A DNA stretch of 5,337 bases from an uncultured Ruminococcus sp. Lineage in GTDB: Bacteria > Bacillota > Clostridia > Oscillospirales > Ruminococcaceae. Positions 5,272 through 5,337 of the stretch are shown piece by piece; position 1 is the stretch's first letter; each line of letters begins with the position of its first letter. Below the pieces are notes generated by a model, which made no database searches, was not told the DNA's origin, and saw only the letters and a list, made by a program, of their open reading frames with translations. A program made the translations under genes and the position numbers. The stretch lies in the NCBI GenBank assembly GCA_947175005.1, contig CAMWLD010000176.1:1-5337 (forward strand). Reading direction: 5' to 3'.

Positions 5272-5337
5272 TCAGAAGAATATCCCCGACACCACCAGCA
5301 GGACAGCCATGGCAAATACCGCTGTAAATTCGATAAC
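5272..5337 (-). CDS. C-terminal end of an unidentified protein, probably membrane (partial)
   Basis: The last 21 codons of a minus-strand frame enter from the right edge and end in TGA (5274-5272). They encode a strongly hydrophobic tail, VIEFTAVFAMAVLLVVSGIFF, that looks like a final transmembrane helix of an integral membrane protein such as a transporter permease. The frame is favoured because a strong terminator in the same direction begins 16 nt after this stop. The other two minus frames run on into or past the terminator stem. The fragment is too short to name a family. Confidence 0.5.
   Translation of the reverse strand, partial: VIEFTAVFAMAVLLVVSGIFF

Overview
The window looks like a chromosomal segment from a Firmicute of class Clostridia, probably a gut Ruminococcaceae/Oscillospiraceae-type organism. 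This is inferred from purine-rich AAAGGAGG-type ribosome sites, AT-rich intergenic DNA around moderate-GC genes, textbook sigma-A promoters with 17-bp spacers and TG-extended -10 boxes, and the gene families present. No sign of an insertion sequence, phage, CRISPR array, tRNA or rRNA was seen.

Left part (1-306): a perfect-consensus promoter at 108-136 fires leftward off the window edge. Its first ~100 nt carry no convincing start codon but fold into a nested hairpin, so this looks like a structured leader or small RNA. A divergent promoter at 242-270 drives an unrecognised 204-aa soluble protein (307-921). A 12-bp palindrome (933-959) follows it, and may be its terminator or an operator for the next gene.

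Middle (977-2377): a monocistronic PLP-dependent O-acetylhomoserine sulfhydrylase gene (metY type, homocysteine synthesis). It has an excellent promoter, a very short leader with no room for a riboswitch, and a strong terminator. Its start is better placed at the ATG at 1038 than at the GTG at 1029, which lies inside the Shine-Dalgarno sequence.

Right part, minus strand (5134 down to 2419): a two-gene unit with an ECF-type sigma-70 factor followed 44 nt later by a large bitopic membrane protein. That protein has a ~60-residue cytoplasmic N-terminus, one transmembrane segment, a long extracytoplasmic region and an intact C-terminal M23 (LytM-type) peptidase. By position and topology it is inferred to be an anti-sigma/sensor protein fused to a cell-wall hydrolase, and this is the most interesting system in the window. 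Further right is the 21-codon hydrophobic C-terminal end of another minus-strand gene, closed by a strong terminator (5222-5255) that isolates it from the sigma operon.

All four complete genes place the start codon exactly 8 nt after the Shine-Dalgarno core. This regularity was used to choose starts, including a probable TTG start for the sigma factor.
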